Assembly: GCA_903939115.1 (NCBI GenBank)
Contig: CAJAFV010000086.1
Location: 1 to 64,000, forward strand
DNA from: an uncultured Geobacteraceae bacterium
GTDB taxonomy: Bacteria; Desulfobacterota; Desulfuromonadia; Geobacterales; Pseudopelobacteraceae
Direction of reading: 5' to 3'
DNA: 64,000 nucleotides
In this document: positions 15,548 through 25,257 of the stretch, piece by piece
Numbering within the stretch: the first letter of the stretch is position 1
How the letters are laid out: every line of letters starts with the position of its first letter
The notes under the pieces: model-generated
Seen by the model: only the letters and a program-made list of their open reading frames with translations
Database searches by the model: none
What the model was told of the DNA's origin: nothing
Made by a program: the position numbers and the translations under genes

Positions 15548-16766
15548 ACCTCAGCGCGTCAATTGGATTGAGACCGGCCGCTTTTTTGGCAGGGTAAAAA
15601 CCGAAAAAGATACCGACTGCACCGGAAAAGACAAAGGCGATGGCGATGGATTGGAACGAAATCATGGTTGGCCAGTCAAGCATGCGCGACACGGCCGTGG
15701 CTCCTCCGGCCCCCAGAGCAATACCGATCAGGCCCCCCAGCATGGTAAGCAGCACCGCTTCGGTCATGAACTGCAGCAGGATATCATTCTTTTTGGCGCC
15801 GATCGCCATCCGGATGCCGATTTCACGGGTTCGTTCCGTAACGGAAACCAGCATGATGTTCATAATGCCGATACCCCCTACGATCAAAGAAATTGAAGCG
15901 ACAGCTCCAAGCAGCAGCGACATGGCCTTTGATGATTTTTCCGCGACCGCCAGAATCTCTGACAGGTTGCGGGTCGAAAAGTCAGGTTCCTTAACGTTAC
16001 TGATCCGATGGCGCTGGGTAAGAAGCGCCTGAATTTCGCTTTCAGCCTTGTCAATCTGCTCCTCACTCTTTGCCTTTACGATAATTGCACTGACAATTCC
16101 TGTTCGCTGCGACCGGACCAGATTGCGTTGTGCGGTCCGCAGCGGCACAAAAACGGCATCATCCTGATCCTGCCCCTGAGGTGATTGACCTTTGCGGTCG
16201 AGGATGCCGATAACAGTAAAAGGGATTTTTTTGATCCTGATAATATTCCCGACCGGATCTGCAGACCCAAACAGGTTTTCGGCGACTGTCTGACCGAGCA
16301 GGCACACTTTGACAGCACCGTTCTCATCCTCCTGACTGATAGGGCGACCGCTGACAACCGGCCACTCGCGGATCTCAAACAGCTCCGGCGTCCCCCCCAT
16401 GACCACTGACGACCAGTTCATATTGCCGCTGACGATCTGCCCCGATGTCCTCACAGTGCCAGCTGCGTATGCCACGGAAGGGCACTCGGTCATGATGGCC
16501 TTGGAATCGTCACTGGAAAGTGTCTGGGCTCCGCCGGAGCCGGTACGCAAGCCGCCGCTGGTCGTCGATCCGGGCACAACCAGAATAATATTGCTGCCGA
16601 TACTGGCGATCTGCTGGGAGATGACATAGCTGGCCCCGGTTCCAACCGCCATCATGGCGATAACGGCGGCAATACCGATAATGATGCCGAGCATAGTCAA
16701 AAAAGAGCGCATCTTGTTGGTGCGCAGCGCCCGGAGGGCTATTTTGAGAGTTTGAAGAAAGTCCAC
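15540..16766 (-). CDS. macB: MacB-type ABC transporter permease (FtsX fold)
   Basis: A 408-residue inner-membrane protein with the four-helix MacB/LolCE topology. TM1 is at about 20-42 (FLTMLGIIIGIAAVIAMMAVG), followed by a large periplasmic domain (45-280). Three C-terminal helices follow (LLLGAVASISLIVGGIGIMNIML, AVLLTMLGGLIGIALG, AIAFVFSGAVGIFFGFYPAKKAA). The signature MLVSVTERTREIGIRMAIGA is clear. ATP binding is on the separate upstream gene, unlike fused E. coli MacB. The start is GTG, four bases after the ATPase stop. Such transporters expel macrolides, peptides or lipids through a TolC partner. No tolC gene is adjacent; the nearest outer-membrane factor is at 38768-40108. Confidence 0.9.
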   Translation of the reverse strand: MDFLQTLKIALRALRTNKMRSFLTMLGIIIGIAAVIAMMAVGTGASYVISQQIASIGSNIILVVPGSTTSGGLRTGSGGAQTLSSDDSKAIMTECPSVAYAAGTVRTSGQIVSGNMNWSSVVMGGTPELFEIREWPVVSGRPISQEDENGAVKVCLLGQTVAENLFGSADPVGNIIRIKKIPFTVIGILDRKGQSPQGQDQDDAVFVPLRTAQRNLVRSQRTGIVSAIIVKAKSEEQIDKAESEIQALLTQRHRISNVKEPDFSTRNLSEILAVAEKSSKAMSLLLGAVASISLIVGGIGIMNIMLVSVTERTREIGIRMAIGAKKNDILLQFMTEAVLLTMLGGLIGIALGAGGATAVSRMLDWPTMISFQSIAIAFVFSGAVGIFFGFYPAKKAAGLNPIDALRYE

Positions 16767-16769
16767 GCG

Positions 16770-17465
<696 letters not shown>

Positions 17466-18728
17466 TTAGAAACGCGGCCCCATCGGCGAAGCGCTTGCTC
17501 CGGCCTTTTTCTTTGTATCGCCACCAACCTGCTCGATAATGACCTCATTTCCTTCCTTGAGGCTGCTCTCTACCAATTCAATGCTGCTGTTGTTGGCTAT
17601 GCCGGTTTTTACCGGCGTCGCTACCGGCTTGCCATCAGTAAGCAGATATACCTGCAGAGTGCGTTCCTTTGACTTGGCGGAGCCACCCTTACCGACTCCT
17701 CCAGGCGCCCCGCCCATGGGGCGCTGACCGGAGGCCGCGGTGCGCTCGCCACTGCTCTTCTCTTTTGGTTCGTCACCTTTTGATTTCGGCTTGAAGCGCA
17801 AAGCTGCCGGTGGCAGTTTGAGGACGTCATCCTTTTTAGCAACTTCAACAGATACGTTGGCCGTCATGCCTGGCTTCAGCTTCATGTCGCTATTATCAAC
17901 GCTTACGACAACAACATAGGTGACCACATTCTGAGTAATGATCGGTGCACTACGAATCTGGATTACTTTACCGCGAAAAGTCTGCTCCGGATAGGAATCG
18001 ACGGTGAAACTGGCTTTCTGCTCGAGCTGAATACGACTGATATCTGCCTCATCAACACTAACCTCGATCTGCATTTTGGTCAGATCCTGGGCAATGGTGA
18101 AGAGCGTTGGCGTGGAAAACGAGGCGGCAACCGTCTGGCCGACATCAATTGCGCGGGATATGACCACGCCGTCCACCGGTGAGCGGATAACAGAGTAACG
18201 GAGATTTGTCTGTGCCTGCATGAGAGAACCACGCGTCTGGGCAAGAACACCTTCAGCTCCCTTAACAGCGGCTTTAGCAGAGTGCAGCGTGGTCTCGGCT
18301 GTATCGAAATCTCCCTGAGAGATTATCCCGTCAGCCAGCATCTGTTTTGAACGCTTGAAGGTGCGCTCCGCATCGATAAGGGCAATTTTGGCTTTCTGGA
18401 GGTTGGCCTCCGCACTGAAATGATTCCCCTGCGACTGTTCCACTGCAGCATTAAACAGAGACGGGTCAATTTCGGCGATCGGTTGCCCTTTTTTGACCCG
18501 CGAGTTGAAATCGACATAGAGCTTCTGGATCGTGCCAGACACCTGGGTACCGACCTGGACAGTTATAACCGCCGAAAGATTGCCGGTGGCTGCAACATTC
18601 GAGATAATCGTGCCGCGCTCTACTTTCGCTGTCTTGTAGCTGATCTCGGGCGTTTGTTTATAGTAGAAGTAGCCGGCAATGCTGCTTACTGCAAGGATGA
18701 TGGCCAGAATAATGAGGTATTTTTTCAT
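17466..18728 (-). CDS. macA: MacA-type periplasmic adaptor (HlyD family)
   Basis: The 420-residue protein has an N-terminal membrane anchor (MKKYLIILAIILAVSSIAGYFY). Next come a biotinyl-lipoyl-like half (VQVGTQVSGTIQKLYVDFN), a coiled-coil hairpin (about 95-165), the second lipoyl half (VIRSPVDGVVISRAIDVGQTV) and a beta-barrel domain. A low-complexity Lys/Gly/Ser insert (about 318-355) sits in the membrane-proximal region. It should link the ABC permease to an outer-membrane channel. GAGAGAGATCC lies upstream of the ATG. The gene is preceded by a terminator, a 20-codon frame and a promoter, so expression may depend on readthrough of the leader. Confidence 0.9.
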   Translation of the reverse strand: MKKYLIILAIILAVSSIAGYFYYKQTPEISYKTAKVERGTIISNVAATGNLSAVITVQVGTQVSGTIQKLYVDFNSRVKKGQPIAEIDPSLFNAAVEQSQGNHFSAEANLQKAKIALIDAERTFKRSKQMLADGIISQGDFDTAETTLHSAKAAVKGAEGVLAQTRGSLMQAQTNLRYSVIRSPVDGVVISRAIDVGQTVAASFSTPTLFTIAQDLTKMQIEVSVDEADISRIQLEQKASFTVDSYPEQTFRGKVIQIRSAPIITQNVVTYVVVVSVDNSDMKLKPGMTANVSVEVAKKDDVLKLPPAALRFKPKSKGDEPKEKSSGERTAASGQRPMGGAPGGVGKGGSAKSKERTLQVYLLTDGKPVATPVKTGIANNSSIELVESSLKEGNEVIIEQVGGDTKKKAGASASPMGPRF

Positions 18729-18808
18729 ACGGATCTCTCTCGATATCGTCGTAGCTGGAAGTGGATGCCGCCGGCATCATAGCAGATAACAGCCGGCACA
18801 AACAAAAA

Positions 18809-18838
18809 AAATCCCCCTGTCTGACGACAGAGGGATTT
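18809..18838 (-). terminator. Intrinsic terminator upstream of the macA-like gene
   Basis: Read on the minus strand, AAATCCCTCTGTC and GACAGGGGGATTT form a 13-base stem (one mismatch) with a 4-base GTCA loop, followed immediately by a run of T residues. It lies 34 bases after the stop of the 20-codon leader frame and 80 bases before macA. That places it either at the end of a free leader transcript or as an attenuator of the pump operon. Confidence 0.75.
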
Positions 18839-18872
18839 ATCTTCTGAACGCCCGCGACCGGTCGGTGGCGGG

Positions 18873-18935
18873 CTAACTAGGGCAACCCTCTTTGCAGTGA
18901 GAAACCGGGCGAATCTTAAATCTTGCAGTCCACAT
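18873..18935 (-). CDS. 20-codon leader peptide candidate upstream of macAB-like operon
   Basis: Too short for the ORF track. ATG at 18935 follows AAAGGAG by about 9 bases and encodes MWTARFKIRP then VSHCKEGCPS, ending in TAG. A sigma-70 promoter (TTGACA-N16-TAAGAT) sits about 45 bases upstream. Downstream are a GC hairpin (18850-18873, GCCCGC...GCGGGC) and an intrinsic terminator, followed by the macA-like gene on the same strand. This promoter/small frame/hairpins/terminator order is that of ribosome-mediated attenuation as known for antibiotic-induced efflux and resistance genes. A free-standing small Cys-containing peptide is the alternative. Assignment is inference. Confidence 0.5.
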   Translation of the reverse strand: MWTARFKIRPVSHCKEGCPS

Positions 18936-18986
18936 TGGCAGGGTCTCCTTTCGACGTATTATTTAATTCCTAACAGGATGGTTTTT

Positions 18987-19014
18987 ATCTTAATACTATT
19001 TCAAAACTTGTCAA
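18987..19014 (-). promoter_or_regulatory. Sigma-70 promoter of the macAB leader
   Basis: On the minus strand, TTGACA (19009-19014) is followed after 16 bases by TAAGAT (18987-18992). The start point would be near 18980, giving a leader of about 250 bases before macA. The -35 matches the consensus exactly. Confidence 0.55.
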
Positions 19015-19081
19015 GCAAGAAATATACAGCAGGAAAAATGCAGCGCGTTATTTGATTGCAATATCTGAAGCTAATGGCAAA

Positions 19082-19672
19082 ATGGGACGCATGGCACCTT
19101 ACAACACATTTCAGGAAATATACTGCCAGCAGGTAATGGTTGACGATGCTTCGATATTTTCCATTCAGTGGACCGACCTCCCTGCCGTGATTGCCGGAGC
19201 ACTTTCTGTTGAACAATTACTTGGCCAATATCTCGGCTATATAAAAAAGTGTACGCTCACGTTGATTCAACCGGTGTCTCTGGAGAGCGGTGTCGAGTTC
19301 CGCCTGATCGGGACCGGCGTCAGCTTGATCAGTTTCTTGCCGCCGGTATACGCAGACGGCTTTGCAACACTGCGCATTTGCGGAGGTCTTCTGGTGCAAC
19401 CGCGCCAGTGCGATCAGGGTGAGCTTCGTTTCGGGGTTGAGCATCTGCCCGGATGCGAACGGGTATCGCTCCAACTCAGTGATTACTGTCCACTCATTCT
19501 TGGTAGCCAATCGCCATCCCGTGTACGCTTCTGGCTCTACCGAGTTACTCAGGCCGCAATCCATCGCCTGGTAATTGTACGCTTCCTGTCGCTGCTCTAT
19601 CATGAACTGGCCGGACCCTCTGCCGGAGTGCGGGTTGTAAAAGTTGTTGTTCGATCAGGAAAGCCTGTCTGA
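19082..19672 (+). CDS. Conserved-looking protein of unknown function
   Basis: The track opens this frame at a TTG (19052). ATG 19082 or ATG 19091 are likelier starts, giving about 196 or 193 residues; no ribosome binding site decides between them. The composition is that of a soluble globular protein, rich in beta strands, with no signal peptide, transmembrane helix or known motif. The tail (AGPSAGVRVVKVVVRSGKPV) is basic. I do not recognise the family. It stands alone between the divergent macAB leader and lon, 100 bases before lon. The minus-strand 128-residue ORF (19217-19603) over it is judged a shadow because this frame is longer and opens toward lon. Confidence 0.55.
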   Translation: MGRMAPYNTFQEIYCQQVMVDDASIFSIQWTDLPAVIAGALSVEQLLGQYLGYIKKCTLTLIQPVSLESGVEFRLIGTGVSLISFLPPVYADGFATLRICGGLLVQPRQCDQGELRFGVEHLPGCERVSLQLSDYCPLILGSQSPSRVRFWLYRVTQAAIHRLVIVRFLSLLYHELAGPSAGVRVVKVVVRSGKPV

Positions 19673-19772
19673 AGGTTTGCTTGTGGCTTGAAGTATGCTA
19701 GTATTGCAACAAACGTAGATGGAGCATGGTCGCACATTCAGAGTAATTAACAGATAAAAGGACTGACAGAAG

Positions 19773-22091
19773 ATGCCGCACGCGAATATCGAAATACCTG
19801 CTAAATTGCCGCTTTTCTCCCAGAAGGATACGGTTGTTTTTCCGTACATGCTTCTTCCTTTGTATGTCGGAGAAAAAGATATCGCTCCCTTCCGCGAAGC
19901 GGATGCCACCCCTGAAAAATATGTCGCTCTCGCCTTTGAGCGTCCGGAAGACCCGAAAAGCGAATACCCGGGCGGCAGGAGCGAAATAGGGACGCTCTGC
20001 AAGGTCAATCAGATTAAAAAGCTGGATGACGGCCGTTATAAAATTTCGCTGGAAGGGATCACCAGGCTGCGGATTCTGGAGACCGAGCCTGCAGGCTTGG
20101 TGACGCTGGCTCATTGTGAAATTGTCCGGGAGTTTGTTGAAAAAAACCTTGTCTCTGACGCGCTGGTTCAAAGCCTTAATGCTCTGCTGAAAATTGCGCT
20201 TTCGCATGGGAAGCCGCTCCCTGAAGATGTTTTGAAGATGATTGACTATATTGACAACCCTGCCCGCCTCTCAGATCTCGTGGCGCTGTATGTGAATCTC
20301 CCGATAGTGGATCTGCAGGAGCTGCTGGAGACGACCGATCCGCTGGATCGCCTGAAAAAAGTGTATGTTCATCTGACGAACGAAGTGCAGCGGATTCAGA
20401 TCAAGAACGAGGTGGCGGGCGAAGTCACCAAGCGGGTGGGAAAAAACCAGAAAGAATATATTCTGCGCGAGCAGATGAAGCACATTCAGGAAGAGTTGGG
20501 TGATGAAGACCCGCGCTCGACAGATATGAACGATTTGCGCCGGAAAATCGAAGAGGCGGGCCTTCCGGAAGATGTCAAAAAGATTGCCGATAAAGAGCTG
20601 AAGCGCCTGGAGCGTATCAACCAGGCTTCACCGGAATATAACGTGGCGCGGACGTATCTTGATTATCTGGTCGGAATGCCGTGGAATACCAGTACGACCG
20701 ACAGCCTTGATATGGTACGGGCCGAGGAGATTCTTAACGAAGACCATTACAACCTGAAAAAAGTCAAAGAGCGGATTCTGGAATTTTTGGCCGTTCGCTC
20801 ATTAAAAGAGAACATGAAGGGGCCGGTTCTCTGTTTTGTCGGCCCGCCGGGAGTCGGCAAAACGTCACTGGGCAAGTCGATAGCCCGTGCGATGGGGCGT
20901 AAATTTGTCCGCATTTCACTGGGAGGCGTCAGGGATGAAGCAGAAATCCGTGGCCATCGCCGTACCTATATCGGTGCTCTCCCGGGACGCATTATCAAAG
21001 AACTTTACCGCTGTGGCGTCAACAACCCGATCTTCATGCTGGATGAGATTGACAAGCTGGGCAACGACTTCCGCGGCGATCCTGCCAGTGCCCTCCTGGA
21101 GGTACTCGACCCGGAGCAGAATTTCACCTTCAACGACCATTACCTCGACGTTGCTTTTGACCTGTCAAAAGTAATGTTTATCACCACCGCCAACCAGCTT
21201 GATACAATACCCGGGCCGCTTAAGGATCGTATGGAAGTCATCCGCCTGGCCGGCTACAGCAGTCAGGAAAAACTTCAGATTGCCAAAGATTTTATTGTCC
21301 GGCGTGAGCTGGACGAGAACGGCCTCGCCGACCGGGGACTTGAGTTCTCCGACGAAGCGCTGGAGAAAGTCATCAGTGACTACACCCGCGAGGCCGGCGT
21401 GCGCGGTCTGCAGCGCACGGTAGCCTCCATCTGCCGCAAAGTGGCCAAGGAGATCACCCAGCAGAAAGCCGCACGGAGCTGTATTACCCCTGAAGCGGTT
21501 GCAGAGTTGCTCGGGGCAAAAAAATTCCATAACGAAGTGGCGGCCGAGCATGACCGTGTCGGTGTGGTGACCGGACTCGCCTGGACTGAGTCTGGCGGAG
21601 ATATCCTCTTCATCGAGGTCACCTCAATGCCGGGCAAAGCGGAGCTGATCCTGACCGGCTCCCTGGGCGACGTCATGAAGGAGTCCGCCCGAGCGGCGCT
21701 CTCCTACATTGAGGCGCATGCCGAAGAATTCGGCATCAAACCGGAGGTGTTTGAAAACCGCACCATTCACATTCATGTCCCGTCCGGCGCCATACCCAAA
21801 GACGGCCCCTCAGCAGGAGTTACCATGGTCACAGCGCTGGTTTCGCTCCTGACCGGAAAACCGGCGCGGCGTAATGTTGCCATGACCGGGGAGATTACCT
21901 TGACCGGTCGGGTACTTGCTATTGGCGGCTTGAAGGAAAAGGTGCTGGCGGCTCATCGCGCCGGAGTCAGCACGGTCGTAGCGCCGGAGCGCAATCGTGA
22001 CGATCTGGAAGATATTCCTGAAAACGTCCGCAATGACCTTCAGTTCATCTTTATCAGTGAAGCAGCCGAGGCGCTGGCAGTGGCACTGTAG
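19773..22091 (+). CDS. lon: ATP-dependent Lon protease
   Basis: A 772-residue LonA-type protease that degrades misfolded and regulatory proteins in the cytoplasm. The N-terminal LON substrate domain is at about 10-205 and a coiled-coil linker runs to about 305. The AAA+ domain has Walker [10 protein letters not shown] (about 357-365), Walker [12 protein letters not shown] and sensor ITTANQLD. The C-terminal Ser-Lys protease domain carries S680 ([11 protein letters not shown]) and K723 ([13 protein letters not shown]). AAGGA lies about 12 bases before the ATG. Length and domain order are normal. The mla operon begins 6 bases after its stop, so some cotranscription is likely. Confidence 0.97.
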   Translation: MPHANIEIPAKLPLFSQKDTVVFPYMLLPLYVGEKDIAPFREADATPEKYVALAFERPEDPKSEYPGGRSEIGTLCKVNQIKKLDDGRYKISLEGITRLRILETEPAGLVTLAHCEIVREFVEKNLVSDALVQSLNALLKIALSHGKPLPEDVLKMIDYIDNPARLSDLVALYVNLPIVDLQELLETTDPLDRLKKVYVHLTNEVQRIQIKNEVAGEVTKRVGKNQKEYILREQMKHIQEELGDEDPRSTDMNDLRRKIEEAGLPEDVKKIADKELKRLERINQASPEYNVARTYLDYLVGMPWNTSTTDSLDMVRAEEILNEDHYNLKKVKERILEFLAVRSLKENMKGPVLCFVGPPGVGKTSLGKSIARAMGRKFVRISLGGVRDEAEIRGHRRTYIGALPGRIIKELYRCGVNNPIFMLDEIDKLGNDFRGDPASALLEVLDPEQNFTFNDHYLDVAFDLSKVMFITTANQLDTIPGPLKDRMEVIRLAGYSSQEKLQIAKDFIVRRELDENGLADRGLEFSDEALEKVISDYTREAGVRGLQRTVASICRKVAKEITQQKAARSCITPEAVAELLGAKKFHNEVAAEHDRVGVVTGLAWTESGGDILFIEVTSMPGKAELILTGSLGDVMKESARAALSYIEAHAEEFGIKPEVFENRTIHIHVPSGAIPKDGPSAGVTMVTALVSLLTGKPARRNVAMTGEITLTGRVLAIGGLKEKVLAAHRAGVSTVVAPERNRDDLEDIPENVRNDLQFIFISEAAEALAVAL

Positions 22092-22097
22092 CCCGGT

Positions 22098-22871
22098 ATG
22101 AATGTTGCCACCATCGATAAAATTCTGCTTATTTTTTTCCACGAGCTGCAGAATTACTTCACCCTGGCGGGGCGCGCGTTTGTGCGGATTTTCCGTCGTC
22201 CTTTCTATTATCGCGAATGTACCATCCAGTTTGACAAATTGGGATTTTCCTCGCTGTTCATCTGTACACTGACCGGGCTTTTCTCCGGCATGGTCATGGC
22301 GCTGCAGTCACTGATCCAACTCAAGCCGTTTGCGGCAACCAGCTATGTCGGCGGTATGGTGGCGGTAACGATGATCAAGGAACTGGGGCCGGTGCTGGCT
22401 GCACTGATGGTCGCTGGACGGGTTGGATCGGCCATTACCGCCGAACTGGGAACGATGGTGGTCACCGAACAGGTTGACGCCATGCGGGTTGAAGGTACCG
22501 ATATTATTAAACGCCTTGTTGTGCCGCGGCTTATTGCCATGCTTATTGCCCTGCCGCTCCTGACAATTGTGACCGATCTGATCTCTGTATGTGGCGGCTA
22601 TATTATGGCGTCCGGCTACAGTATCAATCCGGTCTTGTACATCAGCGGGCTGCCCCAGTTCATGCAGTTTCAGGATCTGATCGAGGGGGTGGCAAAGCCG
22701 GCGCTGTTCGGGGCGATTATTGCCATAACCGCCTGTTATGTCGGGCTCAATACGAAGGGTGGGGCAGCCGGCGTCGGAGCTGCCGCCAAGCATGCGGTCG
22801 TACTCTCTTCAGTACTGATTCTGGTGTGTGATTTTTTCATGGCGAAGATTTTTGTCGTGTTCAGAGGATAA
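22098..22871 (+). CDS. mlaE: MlaE-type ABC transporter permease
   Basis: The 257-residue inner-membrane permease of the Mla/YrbE family has about five hydrophobic helices. It carries the family signatures FDKLGFSSLFICTLTGLFSG, ELGPVLAALMVAGRVGSAITAELG and EQVDAMRVEGTD. With the ATPase and MCE protein downstream it should move phospholipids between inner and outer membranes. It starts 6 bases after the lon stop. The EVE-domain gene is inserted between it and the ATPase gene, which is unusual for mla operons. Direction of transport cannot be read from sequence. Confidence 0.93.
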   Translation: MNVATIDKILLIFFHELQNYFTLAGRAFVRIFRRPFYYRECTIQFDKLGFSSLFICTLTGLFSGMVMALQSLIQLKPFAATSYVGGMVAVTMIKELGPVLAALMVAGRVGSAITAELGTMVVTEQVDAMRVEGTDIIKRLVVPRLIAMLIALPLLTIVTDLISVCGGYIMASGYSINPVLYISGLPQFMQFQDLIEGVAKPALFGAIIAITACYVGLNTKGGAAGVGAAAKHAVVLSSVLILVCDFFMAKIFVVFRG

Positions 22872-22872
22872 T

Positions 22873-23367
22873 ATGGCGTATTGGCTATTCAAGACGGAAC
22901 CGGGCTGTTTTTCCTTCGACGATTTGAAAAATCGCCCAGACATGACTGAGCCGTGGGATGGCGTGCGCAATTTTCAGGCGCGTAATTTTTTGCGGGACAC
23001 GGTCAAAGTGGGCGATCAGCTGCTGTTCTATCACAGCAACATTCCGGCACCCGCCGTGGTTGGGCTGGCGGAGATCGTCCGATCCGCTCTTCCCGATACA
23101 ACTGCTTTAAATCCAAACGGAGAGCACTTCGATCCCAAGGCAACCATTGTCAACCCGATCTGGTATATGGTCGATGTGCGCTACGTTCAGCCGTTGCACT
23201 CGATTGTGACGTTGGAACGAATTAAGCAGAATCCGCTGCTGGCCGATATGCCGCTGGTGAAGCGCAGTCGCCTGTCGATTCAGCCGGTGACGGAAGCTGA
23301 GTGGCAGATCATTCTGACCATGGGGGGCTTGGGGGAAGGTCTGTCGGGGGAGAAAAAAGGCCCATGA
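22873..23367 (+). CDS. EVE domain protein
   Basis: The track opens this frame at 22828. The ATG at 22873 (MAYWLFKTEPGCFSFDDL) matches the canonical start of EVE/thymocyte nuclear protein 1 homologues, giving 164 residues. Family motifs include YWLFKTEP, WDGVRNFQARNFLRD, GDQLLFYHSN and FDPKA. EVE domains bind modified bases in DNA or RNA. The ATG lies one base past the mlaE stop, and the gene's own stop overlaps the start of mlaF (ATGA). It is therefore expressed with lipid transport genes, for which no functional link is known to me. Confidence 0.9.
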   Translation: MAYWLFKTEPGCFSFDDLKNRPDMTEPWDGVRNFQARNFLRDTVKVGDQLLFYHSNIPAPAVVGLAEIVRSALPDTTALNPNGEHFDPKATIVNPIWYMVDVRYVQPLHSIVTLERIKQNPLLADMPLVKRSRLSIQPVTEAEWQIILTMGGLGEGLSGEKKGP

Positions 23368-24164
23368 CCTCCAGCGACTCCATCCGTATTGAAAAGTTAT
23401 GTTATTCGATCGGCGGCCGCAAGATCCTGCAGAATTTTGACTTTCATCTGGAGCGCGGCGTAAATCGCACTATTCTCGGGGTCAGCGGCGCGGGAAAAAC
23501 GACCATACTTAAACTGCTGCTCGGACTTCTTGAGCCGGACTCCGGAAAAGTGTTTATCGGCGACCTCTGCATCACCGGCTTACCGGAAGCGCAATTCATG
23601 CAGCAGCGCAAAAGGATCGCCATCGTTTTTCAGGGGGGGGCGCTCTTTGATTCGATGACGGTCGGCGAAAATGTCGGCTATCGCCTGTTTGAAGAGGGGC
23701 GGCTTTCGCAGGGTGAAATTACGGAAATCGTACTCGAAAAGCTTGGTTTTGTCGGCGTGGAAGCGGCCCTCAACCTCTATCCTGCCGAACTCTCGGGCGG
23801 CATGAAAAAGCGGGTTGCTATCGCCCGCGCCCTGGCGGCCGACCCGGATTACATCTTCTTTGACGAGCCGACCACCGGACTGGATCCGATCGGAGTCCAC
23901 AATATCTGTAACCTCATGCAGCGGCTCCAGGCTGAAGGGAAGACGACCCTCATGGTCACTCACGATCTCGCCACCGCCTTTAGCACCTCACAGCGATTCA
24001 CCTTTCTTCATAAGGCGCGCATACTGTTCGAGGGGAGTGAGGAGGAGATGAAGGCGAGCAGCATTCCCGAGGTATGCGAATTTCTGGAACCGACGGACAG
24101 GTCACTGTTTTATGATGTGCAAACGACTAATGACAAACAACTGGAACAGGTGGAATCGCTATGA
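23364..24164 (+). CDS. mlaF: MlaF-type ABC transporter ATPase
   Basis: The start is set at 23364, where ATG overlaps the EVE gene stop (ATGA). The track start at 23301 lies inside the EVE gene. The 266-residue ATPase has Walker A GVSGAGKTT, the signature LSGGMKKR, Walker B YIFFDEPTTGLD and switch histidine MVTHD. GMKKR and GGALFDSMTVGENV are typical of the MlaF/Ttg2A subfamily. It powers the MlaE permease in phospholipid transport. Its stop overlaps the MCE gene start. Confidence 0.93.
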   Translation: MTSSDSIRIEKLCYSIGGRKILQNFDFHLERGVNRTILGVSGAGKTTILKLLLGLLEPDSGKVFIGDLCITGLPEAQFMQQRKRIAIVFQGGALFDSMTVGENVGYRLFEEGRLSQGEITEIVLEKLGFVGVEAALNLYPAELSGGMKKRVAIARALAADPDYIFFDEPTTGLDPIGVHNICNLMQRLQAEGKTTLMVTHDLATAFSTSQRFTFLHKARILFEGSEEEMKASSIPEVCEFLEPTDRSLFYDVQTTNDKQLEQVESL

Positions 24165-25243
24165 AACGGAGTAATCAGATCGGCTGGGCACAGGTGCGAG
24201 GGGGTGTTTTTATCTTTCTGGCTCTGCTCACTTTTGCCGGCGGGGTACTGCTGATGGGGCAGAAAACCAAAATGTTTGTCAGCAAGGGGGACCTGCGGAT
24301 TGTCATGAGTGACGTCGTAGGACTGAAAATCGGCGCACCGGTCTGGCTCGCCGGAGTCGATGTCGGGCTTGTCACCGGCATTCTCTTTGCCAATCCCAAA
24401 AACAGCAACGAAGTCAGCATTGATATTGAAGTTGATACCAACGCTCTGAAGAAAATCGGCGCTGATTCTAAAATAACAATTAAAACCCGCGGGCTCATGG
24501 GGGAAAAATACGTTGATATCCTCCCCTCAAAACAGTACTCCGAAACACCCCCTACCCAATTGCAAGGCACACCGGTTGCCAAGCTAGACGATGTCATCCA
24601 AAAGGCTGGTGATGCCTTTGACAGAGTCAACGGGATCATCAATAACATCGAAAAGGGGAAGGGGACTCTGGGGAAGCTTAACAATGACGAGACCCTTTAC
24701 AGCAACGTTGCGCGGCTTGCCGTTGAAATGAAAGAGCTGGTAGTCACGATGAACCGGGGTGAGGGGACACTTGGCAGGCTTAACCGCGATCCGGAACCGT
24801 ATAACAGGCTGGTCAGCATTCTTAACCGTGCCGACCAGACGCTGCAGGATATTCAGACATCTGACGGGACGCTCAACAAATTAATCTATGATAAGGCGCT
24901 CTACACGAAATTGACATCACTGGCAGACAAGAGTATTCAGGCTGCCGATGATGTCAGCGCTCTGCAAAAACGAATCATGTCAAAAGACGCCACACTCGGA
25001 CTGCTGCTGAATGATCGGGAATTTTATGACAAGGGAATAAAGCTCCTTACCCGGGCTGAATCGTCCGTCAAAGCGATCGAAGAGGTGACGGGAAAAGTTA
25101 ACGGCGGCGACGGAACCGCAGGCCGGTTGGTGAATGACAAGGCGCTCTATGAAAAAATGAACAAGATGGTTGACGATCTGGATGCCGTGATAAAGGATTT
25201 CAAGGAAGATCCGCGTAAATATATCAAATTTTCGGTATTTTAA
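24161..25243 (+). CDS. mlaD: MlaD-type MCE domain lipid-binding protein
   Basis: The 360-residue protein has one N-terminal transmembrane anchor (VFIFLALLTFAGGVLLMG, about 16-33). A single MCE domain covers about 38-125 (GDLRIVMSDVVGLKIGAPVWLAGVDVG, KTRGLMGEKYVDIL). A long helical C-terminal region of about 220 residues follows, with recurrent G-T-L-G/N-K-L words (KGTLGKLNNDETLY, EGTLGRLNRDPEPY, DGTLNKLIYDKALY, DGTAGRLVNDKALY). The repeat suggests an extended periplasmic needle or tunnel. ATGA overlap with mlaF couples translation. Confidence 0.92.
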   Translation: MKRSNQIGWAQVRGGVFIFLALLTFAGGVLLMGQKTKMFVSKGDLRIVMSDVVGLKIGAPVWLAGVDVGLVTGILFANPKNSNEVSIDIEVDTNALKKIGADSKITIKTRGLMGEKYVDILPSKQYSETPPTQLQGTPVAKLDDVIQKAGDAFDRVNGIINNIEKGKGTLGKLNNDETLYSNVARLAVEMKELVVTMNRGEGTLGRLNRDPEPYNRLVSILNRADQTLQDIQTSDGTLNKLIYDKALYTKLTSLADKSIQAADDVSALQKRIMSKDATLGLLLNDREFYDKGIKLLTRAESSVKAIEEVTGKVNGGDGTAGRLVNDKALYEKMNKMVDDLDAVIKDFKEDPRKYIKFSVF

Positions 25244-25257
25244 TGGGAGTACACAGT

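Noticed and set aside
18841-18935. Possible GEMM-type (cyclic dinucleotide) riboswitch upstream of macA
   Set aside because: CTGCAAAG and GGTTGCC words looked similar, but the conserved core order does not fit and the stretch is better explained as a short reading frame followed by a terminator.
19217-19603. 128-codon minus-strand ORF opposite the unknown gene before lon
   Set aside because: Shorter, has no ribosome binding site, and the plus frame fits the spacing to lon better. I cannot fully exclude it.
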